A DNA stretch of 64,000 nucleotides from Agrypnia vestita (lineage: Eukaryota > Arthropoda > Insecta > Trichoptera > Phryganeidae): positions 143,228 to 207,227 of the forward strand of contig JADDOH010002135.1 in NCBI GenBank assembly GCA_016648135.1. The letters run 5' to 3'. How positions within the stretch are numbered: the stretch's first letter is position 1; every line of letters starts with the position of its first letter. This document shows, piece by piece, positions 52,382 through 63,110 of the stretch. A program made the translations under genes and the position numbers. A model generated the notes under the pieces. It saw only the letters and a program-made list of their open reading frames with translations. It was not told the DNA's origin and ran no database searches.

Positions 52382-52459
52382 ATACTAATCACTCGATAAT
52401 GATTTTTTAATTAAAAAAAAATAAAAATAGAGTTCTTTGCAATAAATTTACAAAACAAT

Positions 52460-52654
52460 TTACAAAACAGGTTCGTACAACACGAACCTCCGTCCACTGA
52501 ATCACCAAGCGAGTAGTTTAACCACTAGACCAATAGGCTATAATAATTTTGATTTAATTAGAGATTTTGCAAAACAATGGAACCTTTGTGGGTGCCGACA
52601 AACTTATTTTTAGCTAAACCCTAAACCCGGGCAACGCCGGGTAAGAACAGCTAG
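52460..52654 (+). mobile_element. Helitron 3' end with a tRNA-like segment upstream
   Basis: The end is CCCGGGCAACGCCGGG (hairpin), TAAGAACAG, CTAG and then T (52627-52655). Upstream, 52495-52555 on the minus strand has a box A-like TGGTCTAGTGG and a weak box B (GGTTCGTGTTG) within a tRNA-derived SINE-like sequence. The element's 5' end was not found. Confidence 0.5.
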
Positions 52655-53519
52655 TAAATTATGAATCCATAAAATATATTTCCAGTTGTATACTAGAAGA
52701 ACCAAACCCTGACGAAATCTAATTTAACGTTTTTGATTTAGATTGCGTCCAATAGATATCGAATCATCCCGAATTAATGGGAAGCCATGAACCAAAGCAT
52801 CTTTATAGCATTATTACTCGATGTCGATTTCAATTCGATCTTTAAACAATACAGATGTATGGAGTACCAATCATTAATATTATCTGACGTGAATCTAAAT
52901 TGAGAATTCAAATCCATGTTCCTAGTAGAGAATCAATTTTAGATCCAGTTCGTAGGAACGCGTCGATCAATATCTTTACGTCAGATTGCGGGAGATATCC
53001 TCGTGTCAAATAAAAAATTAATTTAAAAGCTGTTGCTGCCTCGATGCAGAATTGTTTATGAATTGGCCTGAGGTACATCCTCAGTTCGGGGGGATTAACT
53101 GATGCCCCCGGTTATGGCTTGGTCAGTTTTCAAACCCATCAAATCAAGACCATAAATTTAATGTAATAATTTGATGAGTGTAAATAATCTAACAACTAAA
53201 TAGAGGCACTTTCAAAGCAATTTAGATAATCACTTACAGAAAACGGGAAATTTCAAAAACTAAGCGTATCATATAATTTCATAAACCAGGGAATCTTTAA
53301 TGATAAGTGCCCAGGGGAAAAAATAATCTTAATATCCATGGGCTTCACCGAAAACACCTAAATATCTAAATCGACATGGGAAGGGGTAACTTAAATCTTA
53401 TAAATAAGTCGATTATACCTGGCGTACCCACTGTTTGATAATGGCCTAGCGAGCCGAAACAGCCTTCACATTTAACTTAATGATAAATAATATTTATTGT
53501 AATTGAATTTATTTTTGAA
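52655..53519. other. Gene-free stretch with a GC-balanced patch
   Basis: 52980-53115 is more complex (GTTGCTGCCTCGATGCAG, GGTACATCCTCAGTTCGG) and may be regulatory. No gene. Confidence 0.35.
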
Positions 53520-53905
53520 TTCTAAACTAAAAGTTTGACAAAATCAAAACAACCAACAAGATGTAAGCTGAGTATTGATAATGAGCCTGTGGAACAAGTC
53601 ATGAGCTTCAGATATTTAGGTGTAGAAATCTGTAGTCATAGCGATCTGCATACCGAAGTCCGAGAACAATTTAAGAGAGCATCCACCGTATCAGGGTGTC
53701 TCTGGTCTGGAGTAACAAAATTATGCATATTGAAAGTAAGGTCCAAATATACAAGACATGCGTGCGACCTATTAGACATACGCTGTAGACACGCGGGCTG
53801 ACACTGTCCGCACCAAAGGACTCCTCAAAACAACTGAAATGAAGATGCTGAGATCCATTACTGGAAAAACTGTACATGACCAGAGGAGATAAATCCAGAA
53901 GGAGA
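53520..53905 (+). pseudogene. LINE reverse-transcriptase fragment (second RTE-like family)
   Basis: The frame reads CKLSIDNEPVEQVMSFRYLG then VEICSHSDLHTEVREQFKRA, a segment following the catalytic core in RTE-like insect LINEs. Another frame reads ADTVRTKGLLKTTEMKMLRS and ITGKTVHDQRR. A frameshift lies between them near 53700-53780, and a stop follows. The protein differs from the 62620 family. Confidence 0.75.
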
Positions 53906-54625
53906 GTAATTGCTAAAAAACTAACCCATAAAAACCAAATTTTTATTATACTCTCTTTCTTTGTAAAATATAACAACAATTAAAGACGAATTAAAACATA
54001 TAACACAACACTAAACTTACAGGAATTTAATATATTTCTAAAATGTCAGATGTTTTGAGCTTTGATATGACATTTCATGCTTTGAAGATTAAATTCTAAA
54101 AACATTTGTCAGTTAATTAAATCAAGATTTTGATATATTTGTGAATTTTGCTGTCATCTGTGAACCAATTGTCATAAATTTTCGAAATTCGTAGTGAAGT
54201 ACCTATTACATATAACGGACGGAGTAATTCAAATTTTAAATTGCTGTTGGTAGTAATCAAACATTTGTATGGTTTCCAATTTTAAAAAATCAATTAAATT
54301 TTCTAAAAATCCAAAATTATACTATATTTATTTATTTTTTAACGAAAATTTGATAGGTCTTCTTGATCGTCGCCACGAGTCTGCTTGCAAAGTTTCAGCT
54401 CGATTGGATCACGGGAAAAGAGTTAAAAATCGATCCAAAGTTTTTTCGTCGTTAAAAGAAAGGAAGTAAAAATCAGTTGCCAATCATCGATGCAATCTGA
54501 TACAAATCTCAAATAACGGTTAGTGTGTCACCTGTTAAAATACCACAATTACCGATGATTTTTTTTAGAAAACGGCCCTTTATATATTACAAAATTTTAT
54601 TTATTTATTTATTTATTATAGAATT
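53906..54625. other. AT-rich stretch, nothing firmly recognised
   Basis: 54360-54440 (GCTTGCAAAGTTTCAGCTCG then ATTGGATCACGGG) resembles words common in insect repeats, but I cannot bound an element. Confidence 0.35.
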
Positions 54626-54925
54626 GGGTGAAGGGATAGACGGGGCCAGAACCGCGGGCGCGACCCTCGCACACACTCACACCGCGAGGCGGAGATGTAC
54701 CCAGCACGAAGTGAATATTAATGACGCGGCATTAAGCTACCTGAATTCATCGGCCGCGAGATAAAAATATCGTAAAGCCGATACAAAAACAGTCGACACG
54801 TATGCGATACGCGCTGGAAAAATGAATAAATCGAATTGCCGCCACTGCGGCGTCCGGTCGCGGGGGGGATGCCTCGACAGCCAGCATTATTTAACGTTAT
54901 TCAATAATTATTATCAAAAGGATGC
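54626..54925. promoter_or_regulatory. CpG-rich candidate regulatory patch
   Basis: GC-balanced block with CCGCGGGCGCGACC, GCCGCCACTGCGGCGTCCGG and GTCGCGGGGGGGATGC, plus TAATGA, AATTATTATC and GATAAAAATATCG words. No domain in the 79-residue open frame. The role is inference. Confidence 0.35.
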
Positions 54926-54971
54926 CGTGTCTTTGCGAAATTTCTCTTCATACCTACCTGTAGTAAATTAA

Positions 54972-55060
54972 TTATACAGGGTGTCCCGTAGATAGTAGTT
55001 AAAATCTTCTTGATTCAATTTTGAATAGAAAATATTCTATATACTTAGTTAAAATGCCAG
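54972..55060 (+). repeat. Family F fold-back end
   Basis: TACAGGGTGTCCCGTAGATA and CAATTTTGAATAG match 9641-9730. Confidence 0.6.
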
Positions 55061-56875
55061 CAGTTAATGAATGAATCGTCAATGAAATTAATTAATAAGT
55101 CTATTAAATAAAACATTATTATTGTATAGTTGTAATTTCAAAATTTTGCAAAAAGCGGATTGCTTTAAAAATGGAATAAAAATGTTAATTAAAAAAAGAG
55201 ACTACCTATGAGGTCGAAAAATTTTCGTTAACTTACCAGACTGCCGTGGGGAAATTGTATGGCGAGTTGGAGGTCAATCATTCCGCGCTAAAATACACTA
55301 ACTTTAATATTATTTTTCTTCGTTATTTATTGACAGATTTCAATTTTTTTTCACTAGTTTATTAGTTTTGTTCAATATTTTAATTTTATTAATTTATTAT
55401 AATTATATCAGTATAATAGATTACTTGATATCAGGGTTTATGTTTCGTTTTGAATGAATATGTGTGCATTTAATTTATTTAACAAGTGTTTTCATTCGAA
55501 ATCATAATTGGAATCATTTCACAATGAGCTAGCTCATTTTGTTGCAGTTAAATAGCTTTATCCTTTTTTATTTTATCTAATTGTACCAAACATTCGTTTC
55601 ATAGTATTTCAAAATAAGGTTACTTTCCTTGCGCACATCCTGTACTCAGTAAATGTTGTTCGCTATTGGCCATTGATACTGCATCGTCCGCGTACAGTAC
55701 ATTCAATCAAATTGTTCATTTTCGCTTGTATATTCATATATTCCAGTTCTTTCACACATTCGTGCAATTACATTTAACAGCCACTAACGGATGATGTAAA
55801 TCTTGGAATCTTTCATCCATTATTTTATTTTAATATGTGGCCACCTGTGGCACTAAAGAATAACTCGGTAGGTAATATCATATTATTAATGATGTCCAAT
55901 TGGTTAACTTATAGGCACGCACCTGCTTTTTGGTCTAATGAACCATCAAGTTAACTTCGGTTGTGATACCTATTATAAACGATAATAAGTGGTGTATAAT
56001 TTAACCGAAAATTTTTCAGATGTTTCAGTGCTAATGGCTTGTAGTGCGCTTTTTAATGGCTGTAATTTGCGTCAGTCATTGCAATTTGATACATTGAGTT
56101 CTTTAAAAAAAAACAGTAATTACGAAACAGGGTTTTATAAACTCATCCAGAAATTCATCAAAAACAGAATATATTTCCGTATATTATCAATGTTATTACT
56201 AATATTATGTCCGGAATATATGTATGAAACATGGAATATATCGTCATGGGAAGGCTTTGGAAGGCAAATGAAAACACTGGAAATTAAATTTTGTGTAATT
56301 TATTACCAAAGAAAGTCACTGGACACGAGTTAAATTGTAGTACCGTTCTTAATTTTACAGTCGCTAAATGTCTCCCGAATATTTCACACACTTTAGTGTA
56401 CTGTTCCTTAATTCGCACAAATTAACGCTGTTCCTATTGCTTTAATCATGTTTTAGCAAACCCCGGTCAATGTTCTTTCATAGAAACACTTCTCGTTCCT
56501 GTATTCCTTTATTTATCTGGTGACACTGTGATCGCTCGTTTCTAATATCGCGTGATGACATATCACCGTCACGAATCATCATCACACTAGTTCTTTCCCC
56601 TCGTTGCGAGACTTCTTTTACGGATATATTCCTTCGAGAAATTTGTTCCAGAGCGTTCTAGACGATTCCAAAGTAATGTTTTAGTGAATAACGGAATTTA
56701 TTAGAATCTTCGAGAGAATGCGGTCACGGATGACTAAACCTGCGTTGCGTTGTTATCAGTATTCAGTAGGTTCACCATCTTGTTACAATACTATATACAC
56801 AGCCAATGTTTACTAAAATAACTGAATACTTACCCCAGCATACTTTTGACTTATTCGATAAATTTTCATACTGAT
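55061..56875. other. Gene-free AT-rich stretch
   Basis: A 114-residue open frame (55989-56333) shows no domain or repeat; it could be chance. GCACATCCTGTACTCAG at 55634 may be a family F end. No other feature supported. Confidence 0.4.
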
Positions 56876-57359
56876 CAGTGGCGTAGGTATCGCTTGGGCC
56901 GCCTGGTCTACCACCCGGCATCACCGGAATCACTTCTGATGTTCAATAATCACGATTATAACATATCCTAAAAAATATTATTTACGAATGAAGACGTGCT
57001 TATGGTTCTAGTAGAAAGACATTTACCCATATGTTCCAAAGTCGAAGAGACCACCATAGTCCTGTTTTCATAATACGAGCAATTTAGCTTGATTTGAAAA
57101 TTGTAAAAACATTGTCATGTATTTATTCTCTGTACGCATCTCGATTTAAAAACAAAAATAGGTCCTTATAAGAATAGTACTAACATTTGAACAAACAACC
57201 AATACACACGGTTTAGGATAGCGCTAGTAGTAACAGGCTGACGTTTAAAGAGAAAACATGTAAAAATAATTATTTATGTATTCTTATCCTCATTTTTGTA
57301 ATTTGAACGATAATTGAGTCTAAAATTGTTATTGATTTGATTTCAACTTCTCTCTTTTA

Positions 57360-57629
57360 GGGAGCGTCCATAAATACGTAATTCTTTCATTTACTTTATT
57401 TTATTCAATTAAAAAAGTACAGAATGTGCGATCGATAAGTCTGCGCAGATTGGTTTGCACATAATCACGAATTTTAAAATAGTTTTGGTAAGAGAAAACG
57501 GCACAAATTTCTTCTGGAATAATAGGAAAAAAATTACGTTCCACTCAAAAAGTCACCTTGGGACTACATGGGCGGAGGGAGGGGCTCGAAAGGGTTCAAA
57601 ATGGAACAAAATTGTTTATGGACGCTCCC
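57360..57629. mobile_element. 270-bp MITE with GGGAGCGTCC ends
   Basis: GGGAGCGTCCATAAATACG at the left and TTTATGGACGCTCCC at the right, flanked by TTA on both sides (57357-57359, 57630-57632). The 68-residue open frame inside has no domain. The TTA duplication suggests PIF/Harbinger-type mobilisation. Confidence 0.8.
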
Positions 57630-57766
57630 TTAGTACAGAAGTAGTTTCCGATCTAGTCTAAAAGAAAGTGAACATATTTTACGTAAAACAAACTATTGTA
57701 AATTACCGAAACTATTGAGAAAAATAATTCTTAATCTACCTATATTGTTGTGCTCATTGTACATGT

Positions 57767-58480
57767 ATATCGACGGCTCCTACGTATAATATCGTAACCC
57801 ACAAATCGACGTTTTTTAGTTTTTTGTGTATTTCATATGTATTTAATTATATCTTTATTTCCAAGAAAGAAAAAAAAATATTTTGCAATAAATAACGTTT
57901 TTTTCGGACGTATTTTATCGTATTTCAATCAATCACATATTTTTTTACGAAGTATACTATCGTATGTAACACTTACGATGATTTGCGTTGGAAAATAACA
58001 TAAGATAATTTTATTGTATGTAACACTTACGATAACATACGTTGGAAAATAACATAAGATAATTATCGTATGTAACACTTACGATAACATACGTTGGAAA
58101 ATAACATAAATAATTATCGTATGTAACACTTACGATAATATGCGTGAGAAAATAACATAAGAAAATTATCGTATGTAACACTTACGTTATTTTACGTCGC
58201 GTCTTTTCCGAAGTAAAATGTTGTAAGTCATTTATACGATATTTTACGTCGCGTCTTTTCCGAAGTATAATATCGTATGTGCATTTCTACAAAAACCGTT
58301 AATAATTTCGACTTTTTTGTGATTATTTATGAAACTACAGTATAAAGTAAAATATTGAAACGAAATTTCAAAAAAATTGGGCAATATTTAGATTTATACC
58401 GGACGAAAATATGTTCAAATCCTTCTCCTGTAAAATTGAATTTTGTGGGTTACGATATTATACGTAGGAGCCGTCGATAT
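57767..58480. mobile_element. MITE with 39-bp perfect terminal repeats and a 52-bp tandem array
   Basis: ATATCGACGGCTCCTACGTA and the next 19 bases at the left are repeated exactly, inverted, at the right end. The 714-bp element is non-coding. The interior holds the tandem array at 57940-58280. Its outer words resemble those of the MITE at 43302-43552. Confidence 0.85.
57940..58280 (+). repeat. 52-bp tandem array inside the MITE
   Basis: GTATGTAACACTTACG starts at 57962, 58016, 58068, 58119 and 58171 (spacing 54, 52, 51, 52). A second unit type, TTTTACGTCGCGTCTTTTCC, starts at 58190 and 58242, again 52 bp apart. Confidence 0.88.
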
Positions 58481-58550
58481 GTCTCTTAAATAAATTCTTC
58501 TCAATTGTAAAAATTGGCCGGCGGGCCTATTATTCATTGGTACGCCACTG

Positions 58551-59429
58551 ACCGCTACTACTAGTACTATCAAAACCATTCGATGCAATTTGAATGTTGC
58601 CATTACTTCACGAAACGATATTCTTAATAACGTGAATGAATTTTTATTCGATTAGGTTTTTGCACGCATAAGCACCCAAAAACTATTAAATGAGTATAAT
58701 TATTATATTGTACTAAATCGTCCGTGGCGCAGCTAAATTAAAAAAAAAATGTGATCCAAATAAGTTCAATGAAAATTTAGTTATAATTGACAGCGGAGCG
58801 CATTGGGTGGATTCGATTCACCTCCGTTCGGTGTTCGGCCAGAGGTTTGTTATTCGTGTCGCGTCTCTCTGAAAATTCGAATCTATTTTTTATTAATTGA
58901 TACAATGCAAAAAACATATAATTGGCCATAAATCATCTCAATTTAACTATTGGTTTTAAACCAGAATGGGGCGGGTCACCACCAGCCGCTCCGGCAGCGC
59001 GGGAGATGACTACCATCTTAGCGTGAGAACAACTACATTAAAAAATATGTATTTTGCATATATTATAAGTATCAAAGTGATTCTGTGTGATACAACACTT
59101 CAAACCCCGGTATTGTGTTTTATAATAATTTATCATTGACGTTACAGAAATGAATATTTATTAAAATTTTGCGACTTAAAAGTTATTAACTTTTTCGTTG
59201 TTACGGAATTGTGAACGAAATTCAGCGACAACCAGCACATTTTCGCTTTCTATTTCATGTTGTATTAAATTGTTGAAAGGAAAGGAATTAAATATTCAGT
59301 AATACTTATTACTTATATTATTATATTACCAAACTGACGATCGATATTTTAGAAGTGAAAAAAAATTGCCCCACTTTTTGGACTTTATATATTTAGTGCT
59401 TGTTTCTATGAGCTTCTTGGTTAACGTTT
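58551..59429. other. Gene-free stretch with small GC-richer patches
   Basis: 58785-58870 (GACAGCGGAGCGCATTGGGT, CACCTCCGTTCGGTG) and 58965-59025 (GGGGCGGGTCACCACCAGCC) are less AT-rich and could be regulatory. No gene. Confidence 0.35.
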
Positions 59430-59640
59430 CGGATCCTATTGCAGGGTGAATTTCTGACTTACCTTTTGGTAAAACATTTTTGAACGTTTTACAAAAGATA
59501 AATCGGAAATATTGAAAAACAAAATGCAAACTTTCACACCGCTTATCTCTTTAATTGTTTTTATTATTCTATGAATAAGACTCCCATAAGTTTTTGCTAC
59601 TAGCTATGAGACACTCTTTATATCATCTGACCCGTAAAAT
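59430..59640. mobile_element. Fold-back element, family F, right half
   Basis: GAACGTTTTACAAAAGATAA, GGAAATATTGAAAAAC, then TGCTACTAGCTATGAGACAC TCTTTATA at the end. The left half is missing. Confidence 0.65.
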
Positions 59641-60644
59641 TATATTTTTTCAATAATATTTAAAAGTTAACGACTTTATAAAATTGATAGATATTATTTT
59701 TAAATCGGAAAAATAATTTTGTCACAATTTACATTTTAAAATATATTTTTCAACATTTTAAACACTTTTAAATAATAAATTAAAATAACGGATATTGTTC
59801 TTTTAAGAAGAATACGAAAAAATCAAAGATTTCCTGATGCCAGTTTTTTTAATCAAGACAGCGAATTTAGGACACGATTTGTGCTTCGTTTATAGGAACA
59901 CGTTGAGTAGTAAAGGGTTAGCAAATACGAAATAATCGTTCTAAAAAAATAAATATTGTATAGGCAGGTATATACATTGTTGAGGTGTTAATTTAGTGAT
60001 AGTTTAATTGTCGTCAACCGTTGTTATTAACTATTAGGTACATGTTATTTGTTTATATAAGTTATACTGAATAGCAGGACTTCCTTTTCGTACACTTTTG
60101 AAATTATATATTTTAAAAATGATAACTATATTTTATTTAAAATAATTTTATTGATGTTGGGAGCAGCTAATAATTATGCAGTAACTCTTTAATGGTATTG
60201 TTTGTAGTACGTGTATAATTAAATTGATGGGAATAGGGGTTACGCTGAGAAATAGTTAACCCTGGGGCACGTTTATTGATACAGACATTCATTCAACTCT
60301 CTCCCCGGCCGGAGTCGTATTATTATTTTATTGAGTCTTCATCATATGAACCGATGTTATTCTATTAATTTCGTAGACTAAACATATGTTGGACGGAAGC
60401 CAATGATTATGTAAATGTAAATAATAACTTAATAATATAACGTTCAAATTTATACTTTATCACCATTTGACAGGGCGCTGCTTCTGTTCGATTATATTTT
60501 CATCGGGAAATATTCACATTCAATATTTATTGAATTCGACTGTTGTTTTTGTTTTTATATGAACTCATTTTGGAACATAAATCTTTTCGAATCCTGTTCT
60601 CGTTTGATAGTCATTTTTATTTTACTAGCTAATACACAGTATTA
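59641..60644. other. AT-rich stretch, nothing recognised
   Basis: No supported feature. Confidence 0.45.
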
Positions 60645-60931
60645 CTAGAGAGCCCGCGCGGTTTCGCACTCGTAGATTTTAAGTAACTTTTAGTCATATT
60701 TTATCAATTTGTGTATTAATCTTAACATAAGATATGTATGCCGTCGCGGACTTTTTTATAGAACTTTTTGAGTAAAATAAGTCACCACGAAAAGCACTTT
60801 TATTTTAACGAATTCCACCCTGAAAGTTCATTCTCAATATTGGTGAAAGAATTTTTGAAATCGGGTAAGTAGTTTCGGAGGTTACCTCCTACATTCAACT
60901 TACAAACTTTACCTCTATATATTAGTATAGA
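60645..60931 (-). mobile_element. Non-autonomous Helitron with exact A|T insertion site
   Basis: On the minus strand it starts TCTATACTAATATATAGAGG at 60931 and ends CCGCGCGGGCTCTCTAG at 60645. The preceding base is A and the following base is T. 287 bp, non-coding. This start is a common Helitron 5' end in insects. Confidence 0.88.
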
Positions 60932-60969
60932 TTTAACTATACATATTAGGGTGATATAACCTTTCTTAT

Positions 60970-61115
60970 TAATTAAGATAATTTACTCACAGAGACGAAG
61001 CTATTGATATGGGAAACGTCTTTGTAGGGTGGCACGGGGCTTATGACGTGTATGAGCTGGCTTAATCTAATACAGAATCCAGCAATTGTGTTGTCAGAAA
61101 ATACACATAAAAATA
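60970..61115 (-). repeat. REP-1 repeat arm, inverted
   Basis: CTCACAGAGACGAAGC, GGGGCTTATGACG, TATGAGCTGGCTTAATC and AGAATCCAGCAATTGTG are the reverse complement of other REP-1 copies. Confidence 0.65.
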
Positions 61116-62608
61116 TTGTTAACCTTACTTAGTCTTTTTTATTTATAAGACACAATATTGACAATTCCTCAAGAACACACATTGCGTCAATAAAAATTAT
61201 AAATTTTCACAAATCATGCAGCTCCGTTTAAAAGAGAATCTAGAGAACGATATAAGTATTCAGACACCGATTGCCCAAGAACTACTTCTTGAAACAGAAA
61301 AATCTATATGTTGTTACTATCCATACATATGATTCTTTACGTATATTCTTTTTATTTTCACTATTAACTTTCTCTATATCTACTGTTTTTACTATCAACG
61401 TTTTATATTTATATCCTAAATTAATTGATTAATTTTATACTTATGTAGTATTTTGTTTTATATATTTATATTATTTAGTTCTCAATATGTTGTCAGCTGC
61501 TCATCTCGGCACAGGTTCTTCCTAGTGAGATGAGCGGCTCATTTTTCTACCGGCATGTATCAAAATGAAGATAAATAAATAAAAATAAATCAATAATATT
61601 TTTAATCTCTTCTTCTTCGGGTAATACCGGCTCCGTTAAAATGGTATGTCAGGACAGAAGATCAGTTGTGTAGTTTAGTTATGGCGACCAAATCGAGCAC
61701 GGCCTCCTCAATTCTCCAAAATTCTATTGCTATTCTATGCCTTTTTCCAATTATTCAACTTATTCTTTACATTGTCTCACCCACATCGGTCTTTCTCTCC
61801 CAAATTATCATTTTCTGTCTTCTGTATCTGCATAAATGTGTGAAAATGGATCAATATCTTCCAAGTAGAACGATCTTTCATTTAGCGGAATCCATATCTA
61901 GTTAGTATTTAATATTTTATTCCTCTCAAAGTTGCCCAGCTGCTTGTCAATGCTGATGGCGTGTGATCGCGGCTTCGACTTGTTGAAATAACATTAATTT
62001 TGAATTACAGAATCATTCTCCAGACGGCTTCTGCCCCTCGTTATCTTAAATTATTCCTTTGAGATCGAATCGATATAAATATTTTATTTCTCTAGATAAT
62101 TATAAAGAATTTATTAAAAATTTTAACTATTTATCGTTTTTCAAAACGCTGTTTAATCTCTTATTCTTATTTGTATGATAACTTACTATCATCACCACAC
62201 ACCCATTTGCTTGAACTGCATTGAATGCATTTCACTAAAGGAGTAGAATTAACAGTATACCTTGTTTGTTTTATACTGCTACGCGACAGGGACAAATGTC
62301 AATATATGTTTTATATTACTCTGCGACACGACGGGCATAATTAAATTATATATGAGTGGTTCAGAAGCAGAGCCGCCACTTTCAATTGAAGAAATTGAGA
62401 AAAACGTATTTGTAACTGATTTTATAGCCAAAGCGGAATTTTAAAACTGCTTTTGGTATGCTGATATGTCGATTTTTTACTCGTGGCGCTGTATATTCGG
62501 CTACTGACATAGCTAATATATTTTTTATTACTATATTTTGGTACATAGATTTGCTTAATTTTCAATTATTTTAAGATGAGGGTATGAATAGTCTTAATAA
62601 TGATGATT
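61116..62608. other. Gene-free AT-rich stretch
   Basis: A small RTE tail word (ATGGTATGTCAGGACAGAAG at 61641) and an inverted pair GCTGCTCATCTC/GAGATGAGCGGC near 61498-61540 are present. Two short open frames (61666-61905 and 62262-62444) show no domain. Confidence 0.4.
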
Positions 62609-62619
62609 CTGTCGATATC

Positions 62620-63099
62620 TAATGTATGGAAGTGAAGCCTGGAGCTGGCAGAAGAGGAACGAAAGTAGATTGAATGCAGTGGAGATGAGGTCCCTTAGAC
62701 GTATGTGTGGTAAATCCATGTATGATAGAGTAAAGAATGAAGATATTAGGAATGAATGTAAAGCTGATCGTAGCATAATACAGAGAATAAAAATAGGGTC
62801 GCTCAGGTGGTTTGGGCCTGTTGAGCGAATGAATGAGGAAAGAATGGTAAGAAAGATATATGATGCAAGTGTTGACGGCGCCAGAAAAAGAGGGCGACCA
62901 CGGAAGACGTGGCATGACCAGATTAACCAGATACTGGAAGATGGTCCTGTTAGAAGTCTGAACAACCGTCGAGCTTGCGTGCGAAGATGTATGAATGTAG
63001 ACGAAGCGAAAGTTGTATGTCAGGACAGAAGAGTATGGCGCTCTATCCTCTCTGCCTACCCCCTCGGGGAAACGGCGTGATGGTAAGTAAGTAAGTAAG
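62620..63099 (+). mobile_element. 5'-truncated RTE-type LINE with 11-bp target duplication
   Basis: Flanked by CTGTCGATATC at 62609-62619 and 63100-63110. The 3' end is a (TAAG)n tail directly before the right duplication. The LINE contributes only its C-terminal coding part. The well-kept ends suggest a fairly recent insertion. Confidence 0.93.
62622..63080 (+). pseudogene. Reverse-transcriptase C-terminal region of an RTE-type LINE
   Basis: An open frame of 152 residues, MYGSEAWSWQKRNESRLN through LRRMCGKSMYDRVKNEDIR, RWFGPVERMNEERMVRKIY, RKRGRPRKTWHDQINQIL and CQDRRVWRSILSAYP. This is the typical post-catalytic region of RTE-like proteins; the reverse transcriptase core and endonuclease are absent through 5' truncation, so it is not a functional gene, although the frame is open to its natural stop. 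Related fragments: 843-1125, 10312-10440, 48436-48655 and 50265-50470. Confidence 0.9.
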
Positions 63100-63110
63100 C
63101 TGTCGATATC

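Larger units (their letters stand above)
56876..58550. mobile_element. Possible hAT-type element enclosing two MITEs
   Basis: CAGTGGCGTAGGTATCGC at 56876 and its inverted counterpart, CAGTGGCGTACCAATG read from 58550, share the first 10 bp and a later GGCC(C)GCC word. CAGTGGCGTA ends are common in hAT elements. The expected 8-bp duplications do not match (ATACTGAT versus ACCGCTAC), so the ends may belong to two different insertions. Confidence 0.4.

Noticed and set aside
55989..56333. A 114-residue plus-strand open frame as a gene
   Set aside because: No recognisable motif; AT-rich region; consistent with chance.
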